Source of the DNA: Cytophagales bacterium
Lineage (GTDB): Bacteria; Bacteroidota; Bacteroidia; Cytophagales; Cyclobacteriaceae
DNA length: 11,368 nucleotides
Direction: 5' to 3'
Assembly: GCA_003500135.1 (NCBI GenBank)
Contig: DNTA01000316.1
Location: forward strand, 1-11,368
Part shown: positions 1 through 7,250 of the stretch, piece by piece
Layout of the letters: every line of letters starts with the position of its first letter
Numbering within the stretch: position 1 is the stretch's first letter
Notes under the pieces: model-generated
Databases searched by the model: none
The model's input: only the letters and a program-made list of their open reading frames with translations
What the model was told of the DNA's origin: nothing
Program-made: the position numbers and the translations under genes

Positions 1-1636
1 AATTGAAAAGTATATATGCCTTACTTTGTTCAGAAAAGTAGAATGACTGATATAAAAAATGATCATCTTTTTTTTTCTCATATAATTGAATGTTATGGGA
101 TGTTGCTTCACTATAAAAAGTTCGTACCTCCTCACTAAAATTGAGTTGATCTTCGTAATTATTAATCAAGCATCTTGATTGTTGAATTAATGAGTCACCC
201 AACTGAAATTGATGAATTATCAATTTTTCATTATCCTCTTCGTTCCAGGTTTTATATAAATCTATTAACTGAATGATTGATTTTAGTTGCTTTATTGGAT
301 TTTGATAATATCGATATTTTTTTCCTGAAATATTATAGTCAAACGAATTATCCTGAAGTGTTTTCAGGAGAACTTTTTCGGCCTCAGCATACTTACCTGT
401 TTCTGTTAAGTGTTTTCCATATAGTGTTTTTAATGTATACCAAGAATCACTATGTCTGCCTAATTTTTCTTCAACCAGAATTAATGTTGTTTTATAATCT
501 TTTAAAAAACTCTTTTTATCTCCTAATTCGAAGTATTCCTGTATTACATTAGTAGAAATTGGAGCAAGATGGGTTCCATCAATTTTATATTTTCGCATTA
601 ATGAAACAGATTCTTTATAATATTTCAGAGCTTCCGAATGATTTCCAAGCCCTGTGTTTATATTTCCTAAAATATTATATGCATTAAACGTAATTACACC
701 AAAATTCTCATTCTGACCAGCAATTTGGAAAAACTCATCAATTCGATTTCTAGCTAAATGAAATTGTTTGTTTTTTGCATAATGATCCGATAATTCCATC
801 AATTCTACGAGATATTTCCATGACTCTTTTCCATATTGCAGCTTAATAATGTCCAATGCCTGCCGTTTGAGTTTAAGACCATATTTATAATTACCTAGGA
901 GAAATACTACTCTACCATAAGCACTCAAGGCGTCTGCATAATAGTCTCCATCTTGTCTCCCCATTTGTTCCAGTAACATAATTGCTTTTTGACCATGAGT
1001 CTTGGCTCTTCTAAGAAATCCTCTATTGTATTCAAGTATACAAAGGTTGATTTGGATATCAACAAAATCAACGTGAAGAGTATCTCTGGCGTTTGCTTTA
1101 AAATACTTCAATTGCTCTTCATACACATTTGTATAGTGGTGTATGGCAGAATCATAAACTCCAATTTGGGTGTATGTTGACGCAAGGTTAAATAATATAT
1201 TGATTTGATATTGATTGCTTGAGTCATCAAAATGCAGCTGGTTTCTAATAAGTGCCTTATTGTAGACATCGATTGCACCATCGTAATCCATTTTGAGTAA
1301 TTTAATTGTTCCCTGATGAGTCAGTATTAAGCTAGCTATATAATTATCATTGTTTAATTTTTCACTATTTATTTTGGAAGCATAATTAAGAATGCTATCG
1401 CCTTCTTCAATTCTGTACAACCGCCATTTGCACTCTGCTAAGCGGATAGCCGTCATGATTGCCTCTTTTGTATCAGACAATTCTATGTAGCCTGAATACA
1501 TTTTTTTAAGAGGGGGTATTGCTTCTTCATATTTGCCAAGAGCCATTAAAGAATCAGCGGTAATTTTGGGTTTAATGGTTTCATTTTTTTCGCTTGGAAG
1601 AAAAAAAATCATACTGATGAGAAGATATTTTAACAT
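1..1636 (-). CDS. TPR protein, probably TPR-CHAT protease, C-terminus beyond window
   Basis: I translated the reverse strand by hand from the ATG at 1634-1636. It is open for 545 codons to the window edge, so the gene is 3'-truncated here. Residues 1-15 (MLKYLLISMIFFLPS) look like a short Sec signal peptide, implying export. Residues about 25-460 are helical repeats of TPR type: examples are LMALGKYEEAIPPLKKMY (30-47), LLKMDYDGAIDVYNKAL (113-129), QIGVYDSAIHHYTNVY (157-172) and TGLGNHSEALKYYKESV (328-344). At 528-545 the stretch LYQSFYFSEQSKAYILFN matches the linker that in TPR-CHAT proteins precedes the CHAT domain (usual form 'FELSEKSKARLLLE'). The CHAT domain, a caspase-fold Cys/His protease, is therefore predicted from the linker and not seen. 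The gene is AT-rich like the helicase region. If no CHAT domain follows, it is only an exported TPR scaffold. The coding call is firm; the protease call is moderate. Confidence 0.88.
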   Translation of the reverse strand, partial: MLKYLLISMIFFLPSEKNETIKPKITADSLMALGKYEEAIPPLKKMYSGYIELSDTKEAIMTAIRLAECKWRLYRIEEGDSILNYASKINSEKLNNDNYIASLILTHQGTIKLLKMDYDGAIDVYNKALIRNQLHFDDSSNQYQINILFNLASTYTQIGVYDSAIHHYTNVYEEQLKYFKANARDTLHVDFVDIQINLCILEYNRGFLRRAKTHGQKAIMLLEQMGRQDGDYYADALSAYGRVVFLLGNYKYGLKLKRQALDIIKLQYGKESWKYLVELMELSDHYAKNKQFHLARNRIDEFFQIAGQNENFGVITFNAYNILGNINTGLGNHSEALKYYKESVSLMRKYKIDGTHLAPISTNVIQEYFELGDKKSFLKDYKTTLILVEEKLGRHSDSWYTLKTLYGKHLTETGKYAEAEKVLLKTLQDNSFDYNISGKKYRYYQNPIKQLKSIIQLIDLYKTWNEEDNEKLIIHQFQLGDSLIQQSRCLINNYEDQLNFSEEVRTFYSEATSHNIQLYEKKKDDHFLYQSFYFSEQSKAYILFN

Positions 1637-1835
1637 ATGGCAATAATCTTTTTTTAATAAGTTACAACATAATCATTTTATTTTATCATTCTTAATGGAA
1701 GAGGTTAGTTTTCTTAATAATGTTAAATGTGTTTTTATCTATTCAAATAACTCTTTGTGAATCTTAGAAATTTATAATATAAATCATTTCTAAACTAATT
1801 GAGCAATATGTTCATATTGGTAAAGCAGGGATACT
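1637..1835. promoter_or_regulatory. Divergent AT-rich intergenic region with two inverted repeats
   Basis: This gap separates the leftward TPR gene from the rightward 64-aa gene, so both promoters should lie here. One inverted repeat is CAATATG-TT-CATATTG at 1804-1819, ending 16 bp before the ATG at 1836. A second is AGAAAT (1766-1771) paired with ATTTCT (1786-1791), with the odd palindrome TTATAATATAA (1772-1782) inside. Either could be an operator, but AT-rich DNA yields short palindromes by chance. I could not assign a clear Bacteroidota -33/-7 promoter. Confidence 0.35.
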
Positions 1836-2030
1836 ATGGCTAAATTTTATTGTAATAATCAAATACAGGAAAAAACATTTTATCCGCCGGAGGAAACAAT
1901 GGTGGTGATGGGAATTACAAAAATGTCAATCATTGAATTGTATGGGCAGGAAAAATTTCTGGCAACCAGAATTGCAGAGGTCATTGAACTTCTCGAGACA
2001 CGATATCCGTTTTTAATAAGCGACGATTAG
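1836..2030 (+). CDS. Small hypothetical protein, 64 aa
   Basis: ATG at 1836, TAG at 2028-2030. I do not recognise the family. The protein has no signal peptide or membrane segment. The C-terminal half (residues about 28-58, including IAEVIELLETRYPF) should form amphipathic helices, and the end is acidic (ISDD). It is probably cytosolic. Codon choice is like that of the neighbours, and a strong bidirectional terminator lies 21 bp downstream, which supports a real transcription unit. A 16-bp inverted repeat ends 16 bp before the ATG and could be an operator, so a small autoregulated protein is possible. The region before the ATG (CAGGGA) gives only a weak ribosome-binding site, as is usual in Bacteroidota. 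The reading is limited by its short length. Confidence 0.55.
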   Translation: MAKFYCNNQIQEKTFYPPEETMVVMGITKMSIIELYGQEKFLATRIAEVIELLETRYPFLISDD

Positions 2031-2051
2031 CCAACTACCCTCCATTAAATG

Positions 2052-2084
2052 AAAACGGACAGCTCCATGTGAACTGCCCGTTTT
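2052..2084. terminator. Bidirectional intrinsic terminator between convergent genes
   Basis: AAAACGGACAGCTC (2052-2065) pairs with GAACTGCCCGTTTT (2071-2084) around a 5-nt loop. Read on the minus strand all 14 positions pair, two as G-U wobbles. Read on the plus strand those two positions are A-C mismatches, so the hairpin is stronger for the leftward beta-barrel gene. The A-runs and T-runs at the two ends provide a U-tract in both directions. It sits between the stop codons at 2030 and 2120. Confidence 0.85.
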
Positions 2085-2119
2085 ACTATCAAAACCAGTG
2101 TTACACCTAGTTTATACTT

Positions 2120-2911
2120 TTATTCAAATGAGAGTTCCTTGCGTTTTTTGCTGTAAGATTCCTTGAACAATGGATTGAAATTCAAACGGTAAAACAAACT
2201 GAACCGAAGTGTTCGGTTAAACGATTCCGCCACTCCCTCGACAGAACTAATGTCGATCAACCCGTGGTCGTACATGGCCGAAACACCGAATTTGTCATAA
2301 AACATATAGGAAACCCCTACAGCAAGTGCAAGGTCAAAAGTACTCAGGTCATCGGTGCCCGATTGCTCGCTTTCATTCCCAAAGCTATTGACCTTAGTGG
2401 TATGTCCGAGTAAAAAGGCTGGATTTAAGCCCGCGATAACCTTCAGGTCTTTCAGTTTGGGTATCGGCCCGTAGTCAAAAAACAGGGGGATGGTCAGATA
2501 ATTCAGGCGAATGTTGCGGTCAATCCCGTCTATGGCCTGTGTTGCCTGATTTTGCCAAACCGCATCGGGTGCGCTTAAATTGGCGGCCCCCATCTCGATA
2601 GGAAACTCATTGTCATCGTATCGATACTTGTATTTGGTTCCCTTTTGTTCATATACAATTCCGGGAATGAAGGAAAAGCCCTTTCCAATGCTGGTGTTCA
2701 TGCGCAAACCGAGGTGAAAGCCGGTTCTGAATTTATTGGATTCCGAATCGCTCAAATCGTCCATTGAGGTTTTACTGGCATTCAGTCCACCGACAACCTC
2801 CAGTCGCGCGGAACAGACAAACTGTTGTGCAGCCGGAGATAGTATGTTTTGGGCAGTGAGCAGGGTGCTACCAAACAGCACCAAACACCAGGTGTATATC
2901 CATTTCTTCAT
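2120..2911 (-). CDS. PorT-family outer-membrane beta-barrel protein
   Basis: 263 aa, ATG at 2909-2911. Residues 1-20 (MKKWIYTWCLVLFGSTLLTA) are a Sec signal peptide. The mature part alternates short amphipathic strands with turns as in the 'outer membrane protein beta-barrel' family (PF13568, PorT-like). Seen examples are VVGGLNASKTS (39-49), then GFHLGLRMNTSIGKGFSFIPGIVYEQKG, RLNYLTIPLFFDYG, KVIAGLNPAFLLG, ALAVGVSYMFYDKFGVSAMYDHGL and the last strand RTLRFSLFYRLNF. The Y(L)TIPL strand near the middle is a hallmark of the family. The end is a basic tail (KESYSKKRKELSFE), so the barrel does not finish with the usual terminal aromatic residue. It should be an outer-membrane barrel, substrate unknown. 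It starts 12 bp after the stop of the upstream small Cys-rich gene, so the two are probably co-transcribed, and it is divergent from a two-component operon. Confidence 0.87.
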   Translation of the reverse strand: MKKWIYTWCLVLFGSTLLTAQNILSPAAQQFVCSARLEVVGGLNASKTSMDDLSDSESNKFRTGFHLGLRMNTSIGKGFSFIPGIVYEQKGTKYKYRYDDNEFPIEMGAANLSAPDAVWQNQATQAIDGIDRNIRLNYLTIPLFFDYGPIPKLKDLKVIAGLNPAFLLGHTTKVNSFGNESEQSGTDDLSTFDLALAVGVSYMFYDKFGVSAMYDHGLIDISSVEGVAESFNRTLRFSLFYRLNFNPLFKESYSKKRKELSFE

Positions 2912-2923
2912 TGTTACCCGATT

Positions 2924-3106
2924 TTAAGGTGATACTTGATTTTCGATGTACTGAACGTGCTCCCGGGCTAATTCGCTGTCAGACTGGCTATGGTCATATC
3001 TCGCCTCGACGCTGCAACACGAGGGGCATTGTGAGCAAACACATCCATATGCCCCGGTCATTAAAAGCAATAGTACTGCTAAGGTAGTGCGTTGTATTGA
3101 TTTCAT
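2924..3106 (-). CDS. Small exported cysteine-rich peptide, possible lipoprotein
   Basis: 60 aa, ATG at 3104-3106, TAA at 2924-2926. Residues 1-19 are a basic start plus a strong hydrophobic stretch (TLAVLLLLMTGA). The sequence GAYGC (18-22) resembles a lipobox, although position -3 is Ala rather than Leu, so lipidation at Cys22 is likely but not certain. The cluster CVCSQCPSCC (22-31) puts five Cys within ten residues and could bind metal or form disulfides. The rest is polar and acidic. It is first in a two-gene minus-strand unit with the beta-barrel gene, so both may work in the envelope. I do not recognise a family. The short length leaves some doubt, but the leader, the Cys cluster and the tight 12-bp spacing argue for a real gene. 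Confidence 0.6.
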   Translation of the reverse strand: MKSIQRTTLAVLLLLMTGAYGCVCSQCPSCCSVEARYDHSQSDSELAREHVQYIENQVSP

Positions 3107-3272
3107 TGGTTGATGATTTTGATTTTATCAAAAGTACTACGGACCATAATGAGGTGAATCCCCGAAAGCAGGTAAAATGAAAACTACCTGAATTCAGGGA
3201 TATTTTCCACACGTGTTGCGCTTAAAAAAAATACTGTGTAAATAGTGTATTTAATGGCGAAAAGGTAGCGCT
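3107..3272. promoter_or_regulatory. Divergent promoter region with overlapping inverted repeats
   Basis: This gap must carry promoters for the leftward envelope pair and the rightward kinase operon. Nearest the leftward gene is TTTTGAT-TTT-ATCAAAA (3117-3133). It overlaps a minus-strand TACTTTTG (3136 down to 3129) that fits the Bacteroidota -7 consensus TAnnTTTG, though no clear -33 element goes with it. In the middle, CAGGTA (3169-3174) and TACCTG (3185-3190) form an inverted repeat with a 10-bp spacer, and the second arm is shared with a perfect 12-bp palindrome CCTGAATTCAGG (3187-3198). Three CAGG half-sites in 30 bp look like an operator, perhaps for the response regulator encoded at 5192. 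The link to that regulator is inference. Confidence 0.45.
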
Positions 3273-5177
3273 ATGGATGTAAAACCGACAGGCCTATTGT
3301 TCTTTGGCCTCGTTAGAAAAATTAATGGAAAAGCCGGTTCAATGGGACAAGCTTCCTTTATTTTGTTTTTCATCGCGCAGTTTATCCTGGCCTCATACAT
3401 GCCATCTCCGGTCGCGCCTAACGATTCGATCAGGATTGCCCGGCATATCGAGACTTTTCAAAATGAACTCTACAGTGATACGGCCATTGCACATCAGTCG
3501 ATTGATTCAGCGGTTTTACTCGCCATCAAATTCAATGAGCCACGTTTGCTGTTAAAAGCGCTGAACGGACGTAGCCAACTGTATTTAATGCGCAATAAGC
3601 AAAAAGAGGCCAAAAAGGATATTGACCGGGCATTGGAGCTTCAAAACAATAGGAGGGATTGGGTAGATTTTTCCAGTACCTATTCTAATTTAGGTTTGTA
3701 TTTTTTTAACCGGGCCGAATTTGAGTCTTCCGTCGAGGCACACATTAGCGCAGCGAAAATAGCCGAACAAAATGATTACGTACTGGGCCTGGCCCGGAGC
3801 TACAACAACATTGGTAACGTGTATATTAAGCTAAAAGATTATTTAATGGCGCGTGAATACTACAATAAGGCGTATGCCATTGCTGAAGAAGAGAATATGA
3901 AAGGCGGAATGGCGCACGTGCTGGGCAATCTGGGTATTGTATACACCAACTTAGGTAAGCTCGATAGTGCGATCTATTCCATCAGAAAGTCTTTGGACAT
4001 ACATCGTGCACAAAACAACCTGATGCAGGTGGCCTACAACTATTCCAATCTCGGACAGTTATTCCGACGGCTGGATCGAACAGATTCTGCGCGGTTTTAC
4101 TATAATCAGTACCTCGAACTCAGCAAACAGCAGCAAAATGACCAAAACGTGCTTTCCGCGGTAATATCATTAATGGAGATTGAGATGCAATCGGGAAACA
4201 TCGACCGGGTAGCGCAATACCTCTCGGATTACGACAATTTGTTCAGGCAAAACGGATCGATGGAATTGAAAAGCAAATACTATCAGCTTAAGTCGGAAGT
4301 GCTGGAGCATCAAAATGATTGGGAAATGGCGCTGCAGGCAAGAAAACTCCACGAGCAATGGCAAGACAGCACAGAAGGAAAGGACCTGAGGGCCGAAGTG
4401 GAAGCCCTCAATATCCGCTATCAGACGGAACAAAAGGAAAAAGAATTGCTCGAACAAAAAGCCCTATTGGCACAACGGGAAAATATCATCATAATGATCA
4501 GTCTGATTGCCGTGTTTGCCCTTATTCTGACGGCGCTGGTTTTTATGCTCTATCGTCAAAAGCGTGAGAATCGTTATCAGAAAGAGTCGATTGCGGCCAT
4601 TACGGCAGCACAGGAAAAAGAACGGCAACGGGTAGCCCGCGACCTGCACGACAGCGTGGGTGTTATGCTGGCCAACCTGAAAAATCAACTTTCAGTCCAT
4701 AAACATCTCAAGGAAGAGATGGACGTACTCAATTCCATAAGTGGAGAGGTTCGACAAATATCGCACGATATGATGCCGGGAACACTCAAAAAGTTCGGGC
4801 TTGAAGCAGCGATCCGCAGTGAACTCGACATCACCTCGAAAAGTACGGGGCTGCAAACCACGTTTAACGAGATCGGACTTAATGGTCACCTCGATGAAGA
4901 AATGGAAGTCCATTTGTACCGCATTGTACAGGAGGCCGTACAAAATGTAGTGAAGCATGCCGGCGCCAGCACCCTCAACCTTTCTTTAACCAGGGATTTT
5001 GATTCGCTTAATGTTATGATTGAAGATGATGGTAAGGGGTTTGATACCTCCGGAATGAAAAGTCAGGGACTGGGGCTTAAAAATATTCGCACTAGAGTAG
5101 CGCTTTTGAACGGGAAGCTGTCCATCGATAGCCACCCCAGTGCGGGAACCAGTATGATCATAGAAATACCACTTTAA
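3273..5177 (+). CDS. Membrane sensor histidine kinase with TPR sensor domain (HisKA_3 type)
   Basis: 634 aa. Order of parts: N-terminal leader; TPR repeats about 60-370 (for example SYNNIGNVYIKLKDYLMAREYYNKAY and LGNLGIVYTNLGKLDSAIYSIRKSL); a charged coiled coil about 375-403; one membrane helix at about 405-427 (IIIMISLIAVFALILTALVFMLY); the HisKA_3 dimerisation box EKERQRVARDLHDSVG with phospho-acceptor His459; and a HATPase_c domain. The ATPase shows the N box (QEAVQNVVKH, 553-562), G1 (DDGKG, 585-589) and G2 (GLGLKN, 599-604), so it should be active. The TPR domain should lie outside the cytoplasm and the kinase inside, as in other Bacteroidota kinases of this kind. The ATG at 3273 has AAAAGG upstream. 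An in-frame ATG at 3342 (Met24) would give a cleaner signal peptide (MGQASFILFFIAQFILA) and may be the true start. The gene ends 14 bp before its response regulator. The signal sensed is unknown. Confidence 0.93.
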   Translation: MDVKPTGLLFFGLVRKINGKAGSMGQASFILFFIAQFILASYMPSPVAPNDSIRIARHIETFQNELYSDTAIAHQSIDSAVLLAIKFNEPRLLLKALNGRSQLYLMRNKQKEAKKDIDRALELQNNRRDWVDFSSTYSNLGLYFFNRAEFESSVEAHISAAKIAEQNDYVLGLARSYNNIGNVYIKLKDYLMAREYYNKAYAIAEEENMKGGMAHVLGNLGIVYTNLGKLDSAIYSIRKSLDIHRAQNNLMQVAYNYSNLGQLFRRLDRTDSARFYYNQYLELSKQQQNDQNVLSAVISLMEIEMQSGNIDRVAQYLSDYDNLFRQNGSMELKSKYYQLKSEVLEHQNDWEMALQARKLHEQWQDSTEGKDLRAEVEALNIRYQTEQKEKELLEQKALLAQRENIIIMISLIAVFALILTALVFMLYRQKRENRYQKESIAAITAAQEKERQRVARDLHDSVGVMLANLKNQLSVHKHLKEEMDVLNSISGEVRQISHDMMPGTLKKFGLEAAIRSELDITSKSTGLQTTFNEIGLNGHLDEEMEVHLYRIVQEAVQNVVKHAGASTLNLSLTRDFDSLNVMIEDDGKGFDTSGMKSQGLGLKNIRTRVALLNGKLSIDSHPSAGTSMIIEIPL

Positions 5178-5191
5178 AAGTTCGACTGAAA

Positions 5192-5815
5192 ATGAAAATA
5201 TTGCTGGCAGATGACCACCGGATGTTTATAGAAGGAATATCATACATGCTCCGTGAAGCAGGGTGTGAGGTGGTAGGCATCGCACAGAATGGTACAGAGG
5301 CGCTGGCGTTTCTGCAACAAAATGACTATCCCGATTTGCTGATGCTCGACATTGAGATGCCGGAAATGGACGGGGTGGAAGTAGCTGAAAAAATTAAGGA
5401 GGAATATACTGAGCTAAAAATTATCGTGCTTACCATGCACGATGAACCGGAATTTATCAGGCAAATGTTGAAACTCGGGGTCGATGGCTACATCCTGAAA
5501 GATGCCGGCAAAGAAATACTGGTGGAGGCGGTGGAAACTGTTAAGTCGGGTAAAAAATACTTTGGTGAAAAAATCACTGAAAACGTATTTTCGGGTTTTA
5601 CCCAACCCAAGTCAATTCCAACCAAACTTACCCAACGCGAACTGGAGATCATTCGACTCATTGCCGATCAGAAAACTACCGGACAAATGGCCAGGGAGCT
5701 TTTTTTGAGTAAACACACTATAGAAACGCACCGGAAAAACATATTGCTGAAGCTAGGGCTGAAAAACAGCGCCGGACTGGTAAAGTATGCCATGAAGCAC
5801 GGTTTAATTGAGTAA
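5192..5815 (+). CDS. NarL/LuxR-family response regulator
   Basis: 207 aa. The receiver domain (about 1-120) has the acidic pair Asp7/Asp8, phospho-acceptor Asp53 in LMLDIEMPEMDG, switch Thr81 in IIVLTMHD, and Lys103 in GYILKDAG, so every key residue is present. A LuxR/GerE helix-turn-helix fills about 144-207: it begins LTQRELEIIRLIA and carries the recognition stretch LSKHTIETHRKNILLKLGL. It should be phosphorylated by the kinase 14 bp upstream and then bind DNA as a dimer. Its targets are not shown by the sequence; the inverted repeats at 3117-3198 are the nearest candidates. No strong terminator follows the stop: AAACAG and CTGTTT just downstream could pair, but only weakly and without a T-tract. 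Confidence 0.94.
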   Translation: MKILLADDHRMFIEGISYMLREAGCEVVGIAQNGTEALAFLQQNDYPDLLMLDIEMPEMDGVEVAEKIKEEYTELKIIVLTMHDEPEFIRQMLKLGVDGYILKDAGKEILVEAVETVKSGKKYFGEKITENVFSGFTQPKSIPTKLTQRELEIIRLIADQKTTGQMARELFLSKHTIETHRKNILLKLGLKNSAGLVKYAMKHGLIE

Positions 5816-5988
5816 AACAGCATTTCGTAAACACTGTTTATCGTCTGGCCGGGGTTAATAACTGTGGTAACCTACCCAAAATACCAGATTTCTGCTATTG
5901 ATAATCACTGTTTGGGGGGATGTAATTGTCTTTGGTTTCACGGAACTTTGATTATTCAGACAAAGCATAGAACTAAACCGAACATTCA

Positions 5989-6543
5989 ATGCGATATTTC
6001 ATCATAATTCCGGCCATTCTTTTCTCATATGTTGCTGAAGCACAAGCCCAACCTGTGATTATCAACGATGATACTTTAAGCACGGATATCGTTGAACAAC
6101 TTCAGGAAATGTACCGTGTGAAAATATTGCCCGGGCGTTATTGGTATGACAAAGCTTCCGGTTTTTGGGGTATGGAAGGGTATCCGCCTGCGGGAATTGG
6201 TATTCCAGGTTTAAACCTCGGAGGGCCATTATCGCCGGAGGCTTCCAAAGGCAATACAGGCATTTTCATCAACGGGCGGGAAATCACTCAAATTGAACAG
6301 GCTGAATTGATGAAGATCACCAGGGGGCCTGTATTTCGGGGTCGCTACTGGTTGGATCAAAACGGCTGGGTCGGTTTCGAAGGGCAGGGTGCGCTCGTCA
6401 ACCTGTATCAACTTGCTATGCAATATTACCAGCAAAGTAGCGGTAGTTATTTCAATAGAAGCTGGAATACCGATATCGGCTCCGGTGGCAATAGCGAAGG
6501 TTTCTATATCATGGGTGAGGACTGGAACTATTCCAGTTTTTAG
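5989..6543 (+). CDS. Secreted protein of unknown function with duplicated GRYW motif
   Basis: 184 aa, ATG at 5989. Residues 1-20 (MRYFIIIPAILFSYVAEAQA) form a Sec signal peptide with cleavage likely after Ala20. The mature protein contains two related units. The first is PGRYWYDKASGFWGMEG (48-64), followed by a Gly/Pro-rich stretch and GIFINGREI (91-99). The second is RGRYWLDQNGWVGFEGQ (117-133). Both fit GRYWxD..G..G.EG and point to an internal duplication or a two-lobed fold. I recall similar GRYW / 'FINGRE' proteins in other bacteria, but I know no assigned function. Residues 150-184 are rich in Gly, Ser, Asn and aromatics. It should be periplasmic or released. It lies 173 bp after the response regulator, so it probably has its own promoter, and it converges on the DUF2237 gene. 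Confidence 0.82.
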   Translation: MRYFIIIPAILFSYVAEAQAQPVIINDDTLSTDIVEQLQEMYRVKILPGRYWYDKASGFWGMEGYPPAGIGIPGLNLGGPLSPEASKGNTGIFINGREITQIEQAELMKITRGPVFRGRYWLDQNGWVGFEGQGALVNLYQLAMQYYQQSSGSYFNRSWNTDIGSGGNSEGFYIMGEDWNYSSF

Positions 6544-6609
6544 CATATGATACATTGAAAATTGTTGCTTCTGAGTTCAATACAACCAGGCATTTCGGGA
6601 ATGATTTGG

Positions 6610-6981
6610 TTAAGACTCAGCAGGCTTGTAGGCAAATTTCAATAATTCTTCAATGGCAATGAAATCAAGCGTTTTTTCATTTGTGGCTTCCGGAATGATC
6701 ATGGGCGCCACTCCGGCCTGATAGGCTTCCATCCATCTCAGGGCACACAAGCACCACCGGTCGCCCGGTTTCAGGCCGGTGAACTGCCATTCCGGTCGGG
6801 GTGTGATGAGGTCGTTGCCTTTTGCTTTGGAAAAATCGAGGAACTCCTGTGTCATGATGGCACAAACGGTATGGGCGCCCTGATCGCTTTCATCCGTTCT
6901 GCAGCATCCATCGCGAAAATATCCTGTCAAAGGTTGGTTACTACAGGTCTCCAGTTTTTCTCCGAATAAATTGGTGTTCAT
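6610..6981 (-). CDS. DUF2237 family protein
   Basis: 123 aa from the ATG at 6979-6981. A GTG at 6997-6999 in the same frame would add six residues (MSKIVI). I prefer the ATG because the family begins right there with 'N-x-x-G-x-x-L-x-x-C', here NLFGEKLETCS. The protein matches DUF2237 (PF09996) over its whole length: PLTGYFRDGCC (17-27), HTVCAIMTQEFLDFSKAKGNDL (37-58), TPRPEW (60-65), GLKPGDRWCLCALRW (69-83) and AGVAPMIIPEAT (89-100). Six Cys (13, 26, 27, 40, 77, 79) and His37 are retained, which suggests metal or redox chemistry, but no reaction is known to me. One family-typical His after EAT is Asn here. It is a small soluble housekeeping-type gene, convergent with the GRYW gene across 66 bp. 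Confidence 0.9.
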   Translation of the reverse strand: MNTNLFGEKLETCSNQPLTGYFRDGCCRTDESDQGAHTVCAIMTQEFLDFSKAKGNDLITPRPEWQFTGLKPGDRWCLCALRWMEAYQAGVAPMIIPEATNEKTLDFIAIEELLKFAYKPAES

Positions 6982-7135
6982 AATCACAATCTTTGACACA
7001 TCAACACGTCGTGGCTTATAAATGTTATGTCCATTGAGTTAAAAGGGATGGAATATAAGCGGTTGATAAATCCAAATAATTACTCACTACCCCGTTGTTT
7101 GAAGTATTCTACAATGACGCTAAAAATTTGACCGT

Positions 7136-7152
7136 GAATGCTTTAAGCATTC
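7136..7152. repeat. Palindrome GAATGCTTTAAGCATTC
   Basis: A 17-bp odd palindrome with 8-bp arms about a central T. It lies between the DUF2237 gene and the left 68-bp repeat, about 30 bp before that repeat. Its GCATT arms resemble those in the repeat's terminal hairpin (GCATT/AATGC), but the centre is TTTAA, not TTACAAA, so it may be only loosely related. No T-tract follows, so it is not a good terminator. Confidence 0.4.
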
Positions 7153-7182
7153 AGATGCATTTTTGAATTACAGCCTATTTTT

Positions 7183-7250
7183 TCAAATGAAGCCTTCGTT
7201 TGGCGCTTTACAAAAGCACTTCCTGGTGCATCTGCATTACAAATGCAGAT
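7183..7250 (+). repeat. 68-bp repeat, left copy, ending in a 9-bp-stem hairpin
   Basis: This copy matches 10364-10431 in the same direction without gaps, 61 of 68 bases (about 90%), with the first 21 bases identical. It contains two hairpins with an ACA loop: GCTTT-ACA-AAAGC (7205-7217) and ATCTGCATT-ACA-AATGCAGAT (7230-7250). The repeat ends exactly at the base of the second hairpin. The pattern resembles REP-like or RAYT/IS200-type palindromic elements of Bacteroidota; that assignment is from general recall. No transposase is visible in the window. Confidence 0.8.

Noticed and set aside
277..552. Plus-strand 91-aa frame in the left region
   Set aside because: It is antisense to the 545-codon TPR reading frame and looks like hydrophobic shadow coding.
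6584..6611. Imperfect hairpin AACCA...TGGTT between the convergent GRYW and DUF2237 genes
   Set aside because: Only 5 + 4 bp pair around an internal loop, it overlaps the DUF2237 stop codon, and no T-tract follows, so a terminator call is not supported.
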